From Blastocatellia bacterium AA13 (GTDB taxonomy: Bacteria > Acidobacteriota > Blastocatellia > UBA7656): DNA of 64,000 nucleotides. The stretch is from the NCBI GenBank assembly GCA_003222245.1, contig QHVH01000044.1, forward strand, positions 37,751-101,750, given 5' to 3'. A model generated the notes under the pieces. The model was not told the origin of the DNA. It worked only from the letters and a program-made list of their open reading frames with translations, and made no database searches. The position numbers and the translations under genes were made by a program. Below are positions 1 through 9,666 of this stretch, one piece after another (position 1 is the stretch's first letter; each line of letters starts with the position of its first letter).

Positions 1-1008
1 GCTCAATGTGATTCCGATGTAGCCGACCTGCGCTTGTTCAAGTCGACGATAGGCGGCGCCGATCATCCGAAGACAGTTTCTCAAGGCGCGTTCGGAAAAC
101 AGGGATTTGGAATTCGAGCGCTTCAACTTTCACTGGCGGCGGCCGCATCGGTTCTGCTTGTGCTTGGCGCGGTGTGGCTGGCCACTGCCACGCTGCGATC
201 CCGCGTCGACGGCCTGCAAGGCGATCTCGCTCAGATTCGCAGCGCCGATGAAACCTTGCGCGAGCAGCTTTCCGAAGATAGGGCGGCCCGAGAGTTACAG
301 GCGGTTTCGAGTTCAGCGACGTCATCGACGGCCTCCGCGATGGTTACATTGAAAGACGGAGTATCGGAAATTACCTTCGACGGAAAGAGCGCTCTTTCCG
401 GTCTTGAAAGCGTGCCCAACAAATTCCTTGAACCGGTTAAGTCGGCGTTGAGAAGCGGCCGCCTGTCGATTCCGGCAGTGCTGTTCAAAGGCTACGGCGG
501 AGGCGTAACGCGATCCGGAGCCGGCGTCGAAGAGCCGTTTCATCTGATTGCGCCGGCAAAGATCACGGTAGCTTCGAATCGACCCGCATTTCGATGGACG
601 CCGATGCAGGGCGCCGAGAGATATATAGTGTATGTGCGCGACAGCGCCTCGGATGAACAGATCGAGAGCGGACCGCTTACTTCGCCTGAATGGACTCCGG
701 ATAAGCCTCTTGCAAGCGGCCGCGTCTATTCATGGTCGGTCGAGGCATTGAAAGATGGGCAACGCTACTATGCTCCTTCCGCCGAATCGCCCAGCGTAGT
801 ATTCAAGATACTCGAAGGGACTAAGGCGCAGGAATTGGAACAGGCTAAAAGAGCATCGCACAACTCCCATCTCTTGATGAGCGTCTTGTATGCCCGCGAA
901 GGTCTGATCACGGAAGCACAGAAGGAGCTGCGGGCTTTGAAAGCGGAGAACCCGCGGTCCGATCAGGTGAAATCGTTTATCAGCGATTTGCGGCGGGCCG
1001 CCCGGTAG
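1..1008 (+). CDS. Membrane-anchored protein with Fn3-like domain, 5' end outside window
   Basis: The reading frame is open from base 1, so the true start probably lies upstream; a TTG at 34 is the first possible internal start. A hydrophobic segment (AAASVLLVLGAVWLA) near residues 45-60 is a single membrane anchor. It is followed by a short coiled-coil-like stretch, a Ser/Thr-rich linker, and a beta-rich domain with Fn3-like wording (FRWTPMQGAERYIVYVRD ... YSWSVEAL). The C-terminus is helical and TPR-like (LLMSVLYAREGLITEAQKELRAL). Related layouts occur in anti-sigma-factor-like proteins whose missing N-terminus is a zinc finger, but this cannot be verified here. Function is unknown. Confidence 0.7.
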   Translation, partial: AQCDSDVADLRLFKSTIGGADHPKTVSQGAFGKQGFGIRALQLSLAAAASVLLVLGAVWLATATLRSRVDGLQGDLAQIRSADETLREQLSEDRAARELQAVSSSATSSTASAMVTLKDGVSEITFDGKSALSGLESVPNKFLEPVKSALRSGRLSIPAVLFKGYGGGVTRSGAGVEEPFHLIAPAKITVASNRPAFRWTPMQGAERYIVYVRDSASDEQIESGPLTSPEWTPDKPLASGRVYSWSVEALKDGQRYYAPSAESPSVVFKILEGTKAQELEQAKRASHNSHLLMSVLYAREGLITEAQKELRALKAENPRSDQVKSFISDLRRAAR

Positions 1009-1369
1009 CAGCGAGATATTTCAGTCAGTCACCTCCCTTCAACTACAGCAATAATGTCTTTGCCCATAAGTTCCACATCTCGTTAAAGTCAGATGGGGAA
1101 TCCCTCCTCTCAAATGTGACAACCTGAGCCCGCCTATCGAGGCCATTCCAGAATGTAGTTTCAGCAAATGTGCCGGTTATGAAGCCCGTGTCGATTGCCG
1201 CGGAAGCGGTACGTGGGTTGTTGAGTTGCACCTCTTATACACGCAGCCACGAAACACCTGGGTTCCTAAAGAGGTCAACAAGGCTGCGCTTGCCTCGAAG
1301 TATATTTAGTCTCGCCGATGGCGAACGCAGGGTTTCATATCGTGATAGTCAGTGGAGTAGAGAGCCTCC
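1009..1369. other. Intergenic region upstream of the chemosensory operon
   Basis: These 361 bases carry no convincing gene. Short open frames exist on both strands but have no recognisable protein character. The promoter of the chemosensory operon should lie here; I could not pick one box pair with confidence. Confidence 0.4.
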
Positions 1370-1825
1370 GTGAATTCATTAGACCATTATCTTGTATTCT
1401 CACTGGATCGACGCCGGCACGCTCTCCCTCTGTCCGTAGTGGAACGAGTCATTCGAGCAGTCGAAATCATGCCGCTGCCTAATTCCGCCGATGATGTACT
1501 CGGAGTTATAAACGTCCAGGGTCGAATAATTCCGGTGCTCAGTCTCCGAAAACGGTTCGGCCTTGAGGAAAGACCGGTTCACCCGGAAGATCAGATCATA
1601 ATCACCAGTTCCGTTCTGGGAAGCGTCTCGCTTCTGGTCGATGCGGCGTTGGGCGTTATTACGCTTCCGCGGAGTCTCGACCTCTTCCCGGAAGACACTC
1701 CACCCTGCACCAGTCAGAGTCAGCAGGTCATTACCGTTGATGAAGAAATGGTGCTCTTTCACAAACCTGAGCGTCTTATCGAAGCAAAGCCTTTCGAGCG
1801 AGTGACCGAGGCGCTGCAATTATGA
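1370..1825 (+). CDS. CheW-like coupling protein (WspB-like position)
   Basis: A single CheW/SH3-like domain fills the 151 residues (LVFSLDRRRHALPLSVVERVIRAVEI, then VLGVINVQGRIIPVLSLRKRFGL), the length of an ordinary CheW. CheW couples MCP receptors to the CheA kinase. GTG at 1370 is taken as the start. Its stop overlaps the start of the following CheR gene in ATGA, so the two are translationally coupled. As the first gene of the cluster it corresponds to WspB in Wsp-type systems. Confidence 0.9.
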   Translation: MNSLDHYLVFSLDRRRHALPLSVVERVIRAVEIMPLPNSADDVLGVINVQGRIIPVLSLRKRFGLEERPVHPEDQIIITSSVLGSVSLLVDAALGVITLPRSLDLFPEDTPPCTSQSQQVITVDEEMVLFHKPERLIEAKPFERVTEALQL

Positions 1826-3369
1826 ATCACGTATCGGAAACGCTGCTCAGCCGGCTGAGCGACTACGTAGCGGAGAGCGCCGGATGGTGCTTTCCAAGAG
1901 AGAAATGGAGAGACCTCGAGCGGGGCATTCTCGGTGTCGCCCGCGAGCTAGGCTTTTCAAAAGCCGAGGACTGCATTCAATCGCTATTATCGCAGGCAGC
2001 TTCAAAAGAGCGGATGGACGCCCTGGCCCGCCATCTCACCGTAGGCGAAACTTATTTCATTCGCGAGACCAGAAGCTTCGCGATTCTCGAGGAGCACATC
2101 TTTCGCGAATTGATCGACTCCAGGAAAGACACGACGAAGACGATTCGCATCTGGACCGCGGGCTGCTGCACCGGAGAAGAACCTTATTCAATCGCGATGC
2201 TATTGGACCGGATGATTCCGGACATCGAGAATTGGTCTATCGTCATACACGGAACCGACATCAACCCGGTGTTTCTGAACAAGGCGGCGGAAGGCCTCTA
2301 CGGAGAGTGGTCGTTTCGAGGCACGCCGGAATGGCTGCGAGAAAAATATTTCGAGCGGAAAGGGCGAGGTTATCGGATCATTCCACGCATTAAACGGCTG
2401 GTGCGGTTCTCTTACCTGAATCTCAAGTCCGATCAGTTCCCCTCGCCTGTGAACGGCTTTGGCAATCTCGATCTTATCTCCTGTCGCAATGTGCTCATGT
2501 ACTTTGTGCAATCGCACGCGAGCAATATAGTCGAGCAGTTTCATCAATCTCTTGCCGCGGGCGGATGGCTGATGGTAGGAGCGAGTGAGACCTCTCATAT
2601 CTCTTTCTCGCAATTCTCACTCGTCAATTTTCCAGGGGCCGTTTTTTTCCGAAAGGATCTTACCCGTCGGAATGACACCGGGCCGTTTCAGAGCACCGGC
2701 CCCGGACAATTCAATCTCGAGCACGCCTCGCGAGATGTGCAGCGAACGACTCTTTGCCCGACTACACCGGGTATTCCCGATCTGTATCTTAAGACGCCCG
2801 AGCATCGTGCTACATCAACTTTCTTAAGCGAGCCCAGCGGAAGCACGAGAGCAACGCACTCGGACCCTGGCTTATACGAAGGTAAGAAGGGACATAGGAA
2901 AAATGATCACGATCTAAAAGTCACGGCGTCGGATGGGATTTCGATCCTGCTCGAGGCAGCACAAGCCGCCGACGATCTCGAGGCGCTTGCTAAAACGCAT
3001 GCCAACCAGGGCAAGCTCGAAGAGGCGGCGCAGTGTTGCCGTGAAGCAATTTCGCGAAATCGGCTTAACCCAAAAACCCACTACCTGCTCGCAATGATTC
3101 TCCAAGAGCAGGGAGAAGCAAGCGAGTCGATAGCATCGCTGAACAAGGCTCTCTATCTCGATCCGGAGTTTGTAATCGCGTATTTTGCGCTCGGGAATAT
3201 TCTGAGCAGCGAAGGCAGGAACGCGGAGTCGAGAAAGCGCTTCGAGAGCGCTTACGCACTGCTGCCGAAGTACGCCCGCGAGGAGATTTTGCCGGAGTCT
3301 GATGGCATTACCGCGGGAAGACTCGGTGAAGTCATTGAACCCATCATAACGGCGAGGGCAATCGCGTGA
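1822..3369 (+). CDS. CheR-type MCP methyltransferase with C-terminal TPR repeats (WspC-like)
   Basis: CheR uses S-adenosylmethionine to methylate glutamates of MCP receptors. The N-terminal helical domain is residues 1-75. The SAM-binding domain follows, with the GETYFIRE segment and the signature IWTAGCCTGEEPYS near 110-122, and NLDLISCRNVLMYF later. After a low-complexity linker, residues about 385-490 form TPR repeats (EAAQCCREAISRNRLNPKTH ... ALYLDPEFVIAYFALGNI). CheR-TPR proteins are characteristic of Wsp/Frz-type alternative pathways rather than flagellar chemotaxis. The gene overlaps its neighbours at both ends (ATGA and GTGA), showing tight operon structure. Confidence 0.93.
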   Translation: MNHVSETLLSRLSDYVAESAGWCFPREKWRDLERGILGVARELGFSKAEDCIQSLLSQAASKERMDALARHLTVGETYFIRETRSFAILEEHIFRELIDSRKDTTKTIRIWTAGCCTGEEPYSIAMLLDRMIPDIENWSIVIHGTDINPVFLNKAAEGLYGEWSFRGTPEWLREKYFERKGRGYRIIPRIKRLVRFSYLNLKSDQFPSPVNGFGNLDLISCRNVLMYFVQSHASNIVEQFHQSLAAGGWLMVGASETSHISFSQFSLVNFPGAVFFRKDLTRRNDTGPFQSTGPGQFNLEHASRDVQRTTLCPTTPGIPDLYLKTPEHRATSTFLSEPSGSTRATHSDPGLYEGKKGHRKNDHDLKVTASDGISILLEAAQAADDLEALAKTHANQGKLEEAAQCCREAISRNRLNPKTHYLLAMILQEQGEASESIASLNKALYLDPEFVIAYFALGNILSSEGRNAESRKRFESAYALLPKYAREEILPESDGITAGRLGEVIEPIITARAIA

Positions 3370-3806
3370 ATAATGGAACCGCGCCTCCGGCCGAAATCAG
3401 GAATGAGGGCGCCGAGTGGAACCGTTTGCGCGAACGGATCCAGAGCTCGATGGAAGCCGTCGAACGCAAGTTCAATCCTACCGAGCTGGAGCGCAATGCA
3501 AATGTCCGCGGCCGTATCGTATGCGCGATCGATCTTGATTTGCTATTGGATCTTCCGGCCGCCGAGAGCAACGACCGCAGCGCGGTAGTCGTGCTTAATG
3601 GAGCCGGCATCGAGACCGGAGTGCTTATTGACGCCATTCTCGGCGTGAGATCGATCCCTGAAGGAGAGATTCGACAATCGCTTTCAACTCTTAACGGTAT
3701 ACAAGCCGAATATCTCAAAGGCGTAACGCGCGACAACGTCGCGGTGCTTGACGTTCTAACGATCCTCTCAGACCCGAGGATTCGAGTGCATGAAGAAGTC
3801 GACTAA
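3366..3806 (+). CDS. Second CheW-like coupling protein (WspD-like)
   Basis: This 146-residue protein starts at a GTG overlapping the CheR stop. An N-terminal helical part (WNRLRERIQSSMEAVERKF) precedes a CheW-like fold recognised from ETGVLIDAILGVRSIPEGEI and GVTRDNVAVLDVLTIL. The domain is short and divergent, as in WspD-type second CheW proteins. It presumably forms, with the first CheW, a mixed CheA/CheW array. Assignment to the CheW family is fairly safe; the specific role is inferred from gene order. Confidence 0.8.
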   Translation: MNNGTAPPAEIRNEGAEWNRLRERIQSSMEAVERKFNPTELERNANVRGRIVCAIDLDLLLDLPAAESNDRSAVVVLNGAGIETGVLIDAILGVRSIPEGEIRQSLSTLNGIQAEYLKGVTRDNVAVLDVLTILSDPRIRVHEEVD

Positions 3807-3857
3807 GCGCTGGAGCGATGACCTCGGCGGTGCCTCATCAGTCACGGAGATCACGAT

Positions 3858-5474
3858 ATGAAATGGTCCGTTGGAGCAAAGATCGGCGCGGGATTTGGCC
3901 TTGCTTTGGCGATTCTGCTGTTGCTCGGCTCGGTTTCCTATCGGAGCATTGTCGATCTTAGCGAGGCATCCGCGCGACAGGTCCACTCTCAAGAAATTCT
4001 GAAAAGTCTCGAAGATCTCGGCGGCGAGATGGCCATAGTCGAGAGCGCTCAGCGCGGCTACGTTCTGACCGGGCGCGAAAGCGATCTGGAGTTTTACGGC
4101 GCGACAGCCCCGCAGGCGAGTCAGAAGATCAATCAGATCAGAACGCTGCTCGAAGACAATTCCAGTCAGCTAAGGAGGCTCGAGCGGTTGGAGCCGCTTG
4201 TATCCGTTCGGCTGGCATTCGCAAAAAATATCATCGAAATCCGCAAGACCAGAGGCTTCGAAGCAGCCGTTCAGAGCACACTCGAGGACAAGAACAGCCG
4301 TGGAATCGATGGTATTCAGGCCGTCATCGAGGAGTTGATCGACGCCGAGCAGAACTCGTTGGCAATCCGGGCTCGAGATTCCGAGGCAAGCGCAAGAGGA
4401 GCGGTCCGCACGATCGCATTCGGCCTGTTGATCTCCCTGCTTGCCATGACATCCGCCGGCTATATCATCACCAGAAATATAACGACCCCTCTCAAACGCG
4501 CCTCCCTGGCAGCCGAGCGAATCGCCGCCGGAGATCTGACGGTCGACGTTCAGTCGAACGGAAGGCGTGACGAGGTCGGGCTCCTGACTAATACGCTTGC
4601 CCTAATGGTGGATGGGCTTCGTCGGAGCACTTTTCAGATTCAGGATGCAACAACGGTCCTTGCCGCCTCGGCGACCGAAATCCTGGCTTCAGTCAGTCAG
4701 TTAACTTCGGGCGCCGCTGAAACCGCCACCGCCGTGACCGAAACCGCAACCACCGTCGAAGAGGTCAGGCAAACCGCTCACATCTCCAGCCAGAAGGCCA
4801 AGTTCGTTTCTGAAACTGCTCAACGCGCAGTCGATGTATCTCACGCTGGCGAAGCTTCCGTCACCGACACCGTAAAGGGTATGGACAGAATTCGCGAACA
4901 GATGGAGTCCATTGCCGAGAGCATCGTCAGGCTCAGCGAACAGAGCCAGGCCATCGCCGAGATCATCGCCTCGGTCAACGACCTCGCCGAACAGTCCAAT
5001 CTCCTCTCCGTCAATGCCTCCATTGAAGCCGCCAGAGCAGGCGATCACGGCAAAGGCTTCGCAGTCGTCGCTCAGGAAGTAAAGACTCTCGCCGAGCAAT
5101 CCAAAAAGGCCACCGGCCAAGTCCGTGCCATTCTAAGCGACATTCAAAAAGCGACAAGCGCCGCTGTCATGGCTATCGAGCAGGGCGGCAAAGCGGTCGA
5201 GGCCGGCGTCAAGCAGTCCACCGAAACCGGATCATCTATTCAAACCCTCGCAAGAAGCGTGGCCGAAGCCGCCCAGGCTGCTCTCCAGATCGAGGCTTCA
5301 AGCCATCAACAGTTGACCGGCGTCGATCAGGTCACCATCGCGATGGAAAACATCAAACAGGCCAGCCTGCAAAATGTCGACAGCATGCGACAAGTCGAAG
5401 TCGCCGCGCACAACCTCAACGAAATTGGGCAGAAGCTCAAAGGGCTCGTAGGTCAATACAAAGTTCAAATTTGA
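3858..5474 (+). CDS. Methyl-accepting chemotaxis protein with CHASE3-like sensor
   Basis: An N-terminal membrane helix (LALAILLLLGSV) is followed by a periplasmic CHASE3-like helical domain with its typical ESAQRGYVLTGRESDL motif. A second membrane helix near 185-205, a HAMP domain (ITTPLKRASLAAERIAAGDL) and the cytoplasmic signalling bundle follow. The hairpin tip is conserved (EQSNLLSVNASIEAARAGDHGKG split around the tip). The protein senses a periplasmic or membrane cue and controls the downstream CheA. Its signalling half is nearly identical in DNA to that of the next gene, while the sensor halves differ. Confidence 0.95.
   Translation: MKWSVGAKIGAGFGLALAILLLLGSVSYRSIVDLSEASARQVHSQEILKSLEDLGGEMAIVESAQRGYVLTGRESDLEFYGATAPQASQKINQIRTLLEDNSSQLRRLERLEPLVSVRLAFAKNIIEIRKTRGFEAAVQSTLEDKNSRGIDGIQAVIEELIDAEQNSLAIRARDSEASARGAVRTIAFGLLISLLAMTSAGYIITRNITTPLKRASLAAERIAAGDLTVDVQSNGRRDEVGLLTNTLALMVDGLRRSTFQIQDATTVLAASATEILASVSQLTSGAAETATAVTETATTVEEVRQTAHISSQKAKFVSETAQRAVDVSHAGEASVTDTVKGMDRIREQMESIAESIVRLSEQSQAIAEIIASVNDLAEQSNLLSVNASIEAARAGDHGKGFAVVAQEVKTLAEQSKKATGQVRAILSDIQKATSAAVMAIEQGGKAVEAGVKQSTETGSSIQTLARSVAEAAQAALQIEASSHQQLTGVDQVTIAMENIKQASLQNVDSMRQVEVAAHNLNEIGQKLKGLVGQYKVQI
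4704..5408 (+). repeat. MCP signalling-domain repeat, copy 1
   Basis: This roughly 705-bp stretch is almost identical, without indels, to 6486-7190 (constant offset 1782). It encodes the methylation and hairpin region of the first MCP. Most differences are silent, which points to recent duplication or gene conversion. Confidence 0.9.
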
Positions 5475-5516
5475 TGATTGCCGTTTATCGGCGCGCCGCG
5501 ATTTCACGAATAGGAT

Positions 5517-7250
5517 ATGAGCAAAATGAAATGGTCCGTTGGAAGAAGAATTCACGCGGGTTTCGGCCTGGCGCTCTTGCTGATCGTCGCCCTCGGGTTC
5601 GTTACCTACGGCACGACAACTGATCTCGAAGAAATCGCCGGCCTCGAGGCCAGGTCGCAGGAAACGCTGAAGAACATGGAAGATCTCGGGGGTGACATTG
5701 CGTCTCTCGAAAGCGCCGAGCGCGGATACGTGTTGACCGGGCAGGAGAGCTATCTTCAGCCCTTCTACACGACCGCGGCGGGAACCGATCAAAAGCTCAA
5801 AGAGATCGCCCGGCTCGTCGCCGTAACTCAGAGCCAGCAGAAGAGAACGGAAAAGCTCGAAGCTCTAACGGCTGAGAAGCTCGCGCATGGGAGAGAGATC
5901 ATCGACATACGAAAGACTCGCGGATTTGAGGCAGCCCAGCAATACATTCTTGCGAACAAAGAAAAGGCAGCCGACGGAACTCAGAAACTCATTGATGAGA
6001 TGATCGACGAGGAACAAAGCGTTCTGAAAACCCGTGAACAGCAGGCGGATCGCAGCGCCAGGCGGGCGGCCTCAGCAATCATTTTCGGCGTCTTGCTTTC
6101 GTTTGCATTACTCAGCGTCGCCGGCTTCGTGCTCACCCGAAGCATAACGATTCCTCTAAGACAGATGACCGTTGCAGCGGAGAGAATATCGCTCGGCGAT
6201 CTTTCGGTCGGCCTGCCGGCGCATAGCAGGAACGACGAGGTGGGGCTTCTAACGGATACCTTCAAACGAATGGTCTCTTCGCTTCAGTCGATGGCGAGGG
6301 CGACGGAGCAAATAGCTTCAGGCGATCTCACCGTTACTCTTACGCCGCAATCAAACGAAGATGTGATGGCCAGGGCGCTCCTGAAGATGGTGGATAACCT
6401 GCGCCAAAATACGGTTCAGGTTCAGGAAGCTACTGGAGTCCTGGCGGCCTCGGCCAGCGAGATACTTGCTTCGGTAACACATCTGACTTCGGGCGCCGCT
6501 GAAACCGCCGCCGCCGTGACCGAAACCGCAACCACCGTCGAAGAGGTCAGGCAAACCGCTCACATCTCCAGCCAGAAGGCCAAGTTCGTTTCTGAAACTG
6601 CTCAACGCGCAGTCGATGTGTCTCACGCTGGCGAGGCTTCCGTCATCGACACCGTAAAGGGTATGGACAGAATTCGCGAACAGATGGAGTCCATTGCCGA
6701 GAGCATCGTCAGGCTCAGCGAACAGAGCCAGGCCATCGCCGAGATCATCGCCTCGGTCAACGACCTTGCCGAACAGTCCAATCTCCTGTCCGTCAATGCC
6801 TCCATTGAAGCTGCCAGAGCAGGCGATCACGGCAAAGGCTTCGCAGTCGTAGCTCAGGAAGTAAAGACTCTCGCCGAGCAATCCAAAAAGGCCACCGGCC
6901 AAGTCCGTGCCATTCTAAGCGACATTCAAAAAGCGACAAGCGCCGCTGTCATGGCTATCGAGCAGGGCGGCAAAGCGGTCGAGGCCGGAGTCAAGCAGTC
7001 CACCGAAACCGGATCATCTATTCAAACCCTCGCAAGAAGCGTGGCCGAAGCCGCCCAGGCCGCTCTTCAGATCGAGGCTTCAAGCCATCAGCAGTTGACC
7101 GGCGTCGATCAGGTCACCATCGCGATGGAAAACATAAAACAGGCCAGCCTGCACAACGTCGACAGCATGCGACAGCTCGAAGTCGCCGCGGAGGGCCTCA
7201 ACAACATCGGTCGAAATCTGAAACAAATAGTCGGGCACTACAGAGTGTGA
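5517..7250 (+). CDS. Methyl-accepting chemotaxis protein, paralogue of the preceding MCP
   Basis: Same architecture as the upstream MCP: membrane helix, CHASE3-like domain (ESAERGYVLTGQESYL), second helix, then an extended HAMP region that seems to hold two HAMP units (SITIPLRQMTVAAERISLGDL and SLQSMARATEQIASGDLTV), making it 39 residues longer. The C-terminal signalling domain is nearly identical to that of the first MCP, whereas the sensor is only moderately similar. The two receptors could therefore form mixed arrays reporting different signals to one CheA. The start at 5517 gives a short MSKMKW N-terminus; the second ATG (MKWSVG) matches the start of the first MCP and is an alternative. 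Confidence 0.95.
   Translation: MSKMKWSVGRRIHAGFGLALLLIVALGFVTYGTTTDLEEIAGLEARSQETLKNMEDLGGDIASLESAERGYVLTGQESYLQPFYTTAAGTDQKLKEIARLVAVTQSQQKRTEKLEALTAEKLAHGREIIDIRKTRGFEAAQQYILANKEKAADGTQKLIDEMIDEEQSVLKTREQQADRSARRAASAIIFGVLLSFALLSVAGFVLTRSITIPLRQMTVAAERISLGDLSVGLPAHSRNDEVGLLTDTFKRMVSSLQSMARATEQIASGDLTVTLTPQSNEDVMARALLKMVDNLRQNTVQVQEATGVLAASASEILASVTHLTSGAAETAAAVTETATTVEEVRQTAHISSQKAKFVSETAQRAVDVSHAGEASVIDTVKGMDRIREQMESIAESIVRLSEQSQAIAEIIASVNDLAEQSNLLSVNASIEAARAGDHGKGFAVVAQEVKTLAEQSKKATGQVRAILSDIQKATSAAVMAIEQGGKAVEAGVKQSTETGSSIQTLARSVAEAAQAALQIEASSHQQLTGVDQVTIAMENIKQASLHNVDSMRQLEVAAEGLNNIGRNLKQIVGHYRV
6486..7190 (+). repeat. MCP signalling-domain repeat, copy 2
   Basis: Second copy of the near-identical MCP signalling region described at 4704-5408; both copies are in frame and the same orientation. 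Confidence 0.9.
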
Positions 7251-7263
7251 CAGGCAGATCGAG

Positions 7264-9666
7264 ATGAGCAACGGGCGAACCGAATTCCTCGAGAGGCTGC
7301 TGGAGACCTTCAAGGTCGAAGCTGAAGAACACCTGCAAGTCATTTCCGATGGCCTGCTGGAGCTCGAGTCTTCAGACGCGGGCTCTCAGACGGCGATTAT
7401 CGAAAAAGTATTTCGGGAGGCTCACAGTCTGAAAGGCGCTGCACGCAGCGTCAACCTCGCGGATGTCGAGATGATTTGCCAGGCTCTCGAAAGTGTCTTT
7501 GCGGCGCTGAAAAACAAGAGCATAAATCCAACTCCCGAGATGTTGGACGTGCTTCACCAGGCAACCGACATCATTCGCCTTCTGCTTTCGACCGATGGAG
7601 CGTCCACTTCGGCGCTCAACGGCGATTCGGTAGCTCAACTGGCGCGACGCCTGATGGATCTCGAACGGGGCGAACCGGCGATTCAACGCACCGCTCCTCG
7701 CCCTCCCGAGATCCCCAATGCAGACACAGTTATTGCCGAACAAGCGGCTGACGAAGCGACCACGCCCGAAGAAGCCGCTCTCGAGCCCTATATTGCCGGC
7801 GGCAAAGATGCGGCCCTGTCGCCGATGCCTGATGCCGCGACATCGCCGTGGAACGGAGGCAAGTCGCCGAAAGAGAATAACCGGCCGGTCGACACCGTCA
7901 GGCTCTCGACCGCGAGACTCAATTCAGTTCTCTTGCAAGTCGAGGAGATGGTGTCGGCAAAACTGGCGATGAACCAGTTCGTGATCGAACTCGGGGAAGT
8001 CTTCGGCCTGGTGGGCTGTTGGAAGAAGCAGTGGTCGAAAGTATATCCCGAAGTTCGCAACCTGAGCCGGGCAATTGAAGAGATGCCCGAACGTCTGAAG
8101 AACAACGACGGATCTCGCATTTCCAGAGTGGTTGAATTCCTGGATTGGAATAGAGGCCATCTGAAGGAGATTGAGACGAAGATCGTCGAGTTGAAAACAT
8201 CGGTTGACCGTGACAGCCGAACGCTCGACGGGATGGTGGAGCACCTGCTGGAGGACATGAAGAATGTCCTTATGCTGCCGTTCTCTTCCCTGCTCGACGG
8301 CTTCCCTAAATTAGTCCGGGATCTTTCGCGCGATCAGGGTAAGGACGTGCAATTGGTTGTTGAAGGCGCCGATACCGAGGTGGACAGAAGAATTCTGGAA
8401 GAACTGAAGGATCCGCTTATTCATATCGTCAGAAATTGCATCGATCACGGAATCGAGCTTCCAGACGAGAGAGAGCGAGCGGGCAAATCGAGGCGAGCAA
8501 CAATAACGATAGCTCTTACTCAGCAAAGCGGAAGCAAGGTCGAGATCACGGTTTCGGATGACGGCGCGGGAATCAATTTGTCCAAGGTGAAGCAGACCGC
8601 GATCAAACGCGGATTGATAATCCGAGAGCAGGAGATCGACGATTCGGAGGCGCTGTCTCTTATATTTCAGTCCGAGCTTTCAACCAGCGATGTAATCACC
8701 GATCTTTCTGGGCGCGGATTGGGATTGGCAATCGTACAGGAAAAAGCCGAAAGGCTCGGAGGCCATGTTTCGGTCGAATCTCAATCGAGCCTCGGAACGA
8801 CATTTCGCATTCTGCTTCCTCTTACTCTTGCCACGTTCAGAGGGATTCTCGTGAGAGCGGGCCGATCCGTATTTGTCCTGCCGACCATGGCTGTTCAGCG
8901 AGTAACCAGGTTCAAAAGAACGGATATCTCAACCATCGAACGAAAAGAGACCGTCACACTGGATGGCCGGGCCATCTCGCTTGTGCGCCTCGGCGACGTG
9001 CTGCAACTGCCGAATACCGCTACTGATGATTACGATCCGCTTTCATATATGCCGGTGCTCATTCTCTCCATGGGAGACAAGTATATCGGCTTTGGCGTCG
9101 ACGAGGTTCTCGGCGAACAAGAGGTATTGCTCAAGAGCCTGGGATCGAATCTAACTCGCGTGCGAAATGTCGCGGGAGCCGCCGTCCTCGGATCGGGCAA
9201 GGTCATCCCCGTGCTGAACGTATTGGATCTAATAAAATCGGCCACAAAAGCAGGAGTGAGTATTCGTCCCTCTTCAGCCCAGATAGGCGCCGCGCAGGCG
9301 CAGCGAAAGATGATTCTCGTAGCGGAAGACTCGATCACGTCGAGGATGCTTCTCAGGAACATACTCGAAGCCGCGGGATATGCGGTCAAGACCGCCGTGG
9401 ACGGCGTTGCGGCGCTCTCCGCCTTGCGAAGCGAGCAAATTGATTTGCTCGTTTCCGACGTCGAAATGCCGGGTCTCGGCGGGTTCGATCTTACGGCGAC
9501 AATCAGGGCGGATAAGCAGCTTGCCGAGCTTCCCGTGGTGCTGGTCACCTCATTGGGATCGCGAGAGGATCGAGAGCGCGGAATCGAAGCCGGAGCTAAC
9601 GCCTACATCGTAAAGAGCAGCTTCGACCAGAGTAATTTGATAGACGTCGTCAGAAGACTTGTATGA
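7264..9666 (+). CDS. Chemotaxis histidine kinase CheA fused to a receiver domain (WspE-like)
   Basis: Domains in order: HPt domain with phosphorylatable His54 in AHSLKGAARSVN; an acidic/proline-rich linker; dimerisation helices; a GHKL ATPase domain with N box (HIVRNCIDHGIE), G1 (DDGAGIN) and G2 (GRGLGLAIVQEK); a CheW-like regulatory domain (ILVRAGRSVFVLPTMAVQRV); and a C-terminal receiver (LVAEDSITSRMLL, phospho-Asp in LLVSDVEMPG, Lys in YIVKSS). CheA-REC fusions define Wsp/Frz-type systems and the REC often acts as a phosphate sink or internal output. The stop overlaps the following cheB start. Confidence 0.95.
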   Translation: MSNGRTEFLERLLETFKVEAEEHLQVISDGLLELESSDAGSQTAIIEKVFREAHSLKGAARSVNLADVEMICQALESVFAALKNKSINPTPEMLDVLHQATDIIRLLLSTDGASTSALNGDSVAQLARRLMDLERGEPAIQRTAPRPPEIPNADTVIAEQAADEATTPEEAALEPYIAGGKDAALSPMPDAATSPWNGGKSPKENNRPVDTVRLSTARLNSVLLQVEEMVSAKLAMNQFVIELGEVFGLVGCWKKQWSKVYPEVRNLSRAIEEMPERLKNNDGSRISRVVEFLDWNRGHLKEIETKIVELKTSVDRDSRTLDGMVEHLLEDMKNVLMLPFSSLLDGFPKLVRDLSRDQGKDVQLVVEGADTEVDRRILEELKDPLIHIVRNCIDHGIELPDERERAGKSRRATITIALTQQSGSKVEITVSDDGAGINLSKVKQTAIKRGLIIREQEIDDSEALSLIFQSELSTSDVITDLSGRGLGLAIVQEKAERLGGHVSVESQSSLGTTFRILLPLTLATFRGILVRAGRSVFVLPTMAVQRVTRFKRTDISTIERKETVTLDGRAISLVRLGDVLQLPNTATDDYDPLSYMPVLILSMGDKYIGFGVDEVLGEQEVLLKSLGSNLTRVRNVAGAAVLGSGKVIPVLNVLDLIKSATKAGVSIRPSSAQIGAAQAQRKMILVAEDSITSRMLLRNILEAAGYAVKTAVDGVAALSALRSEQIDLLVSDVEMPGLGGFDLTATIRADKQLAELPVVLVTSLGSREDRERGIEAGANAYIVKSSFDQSNLIDVVRRLV

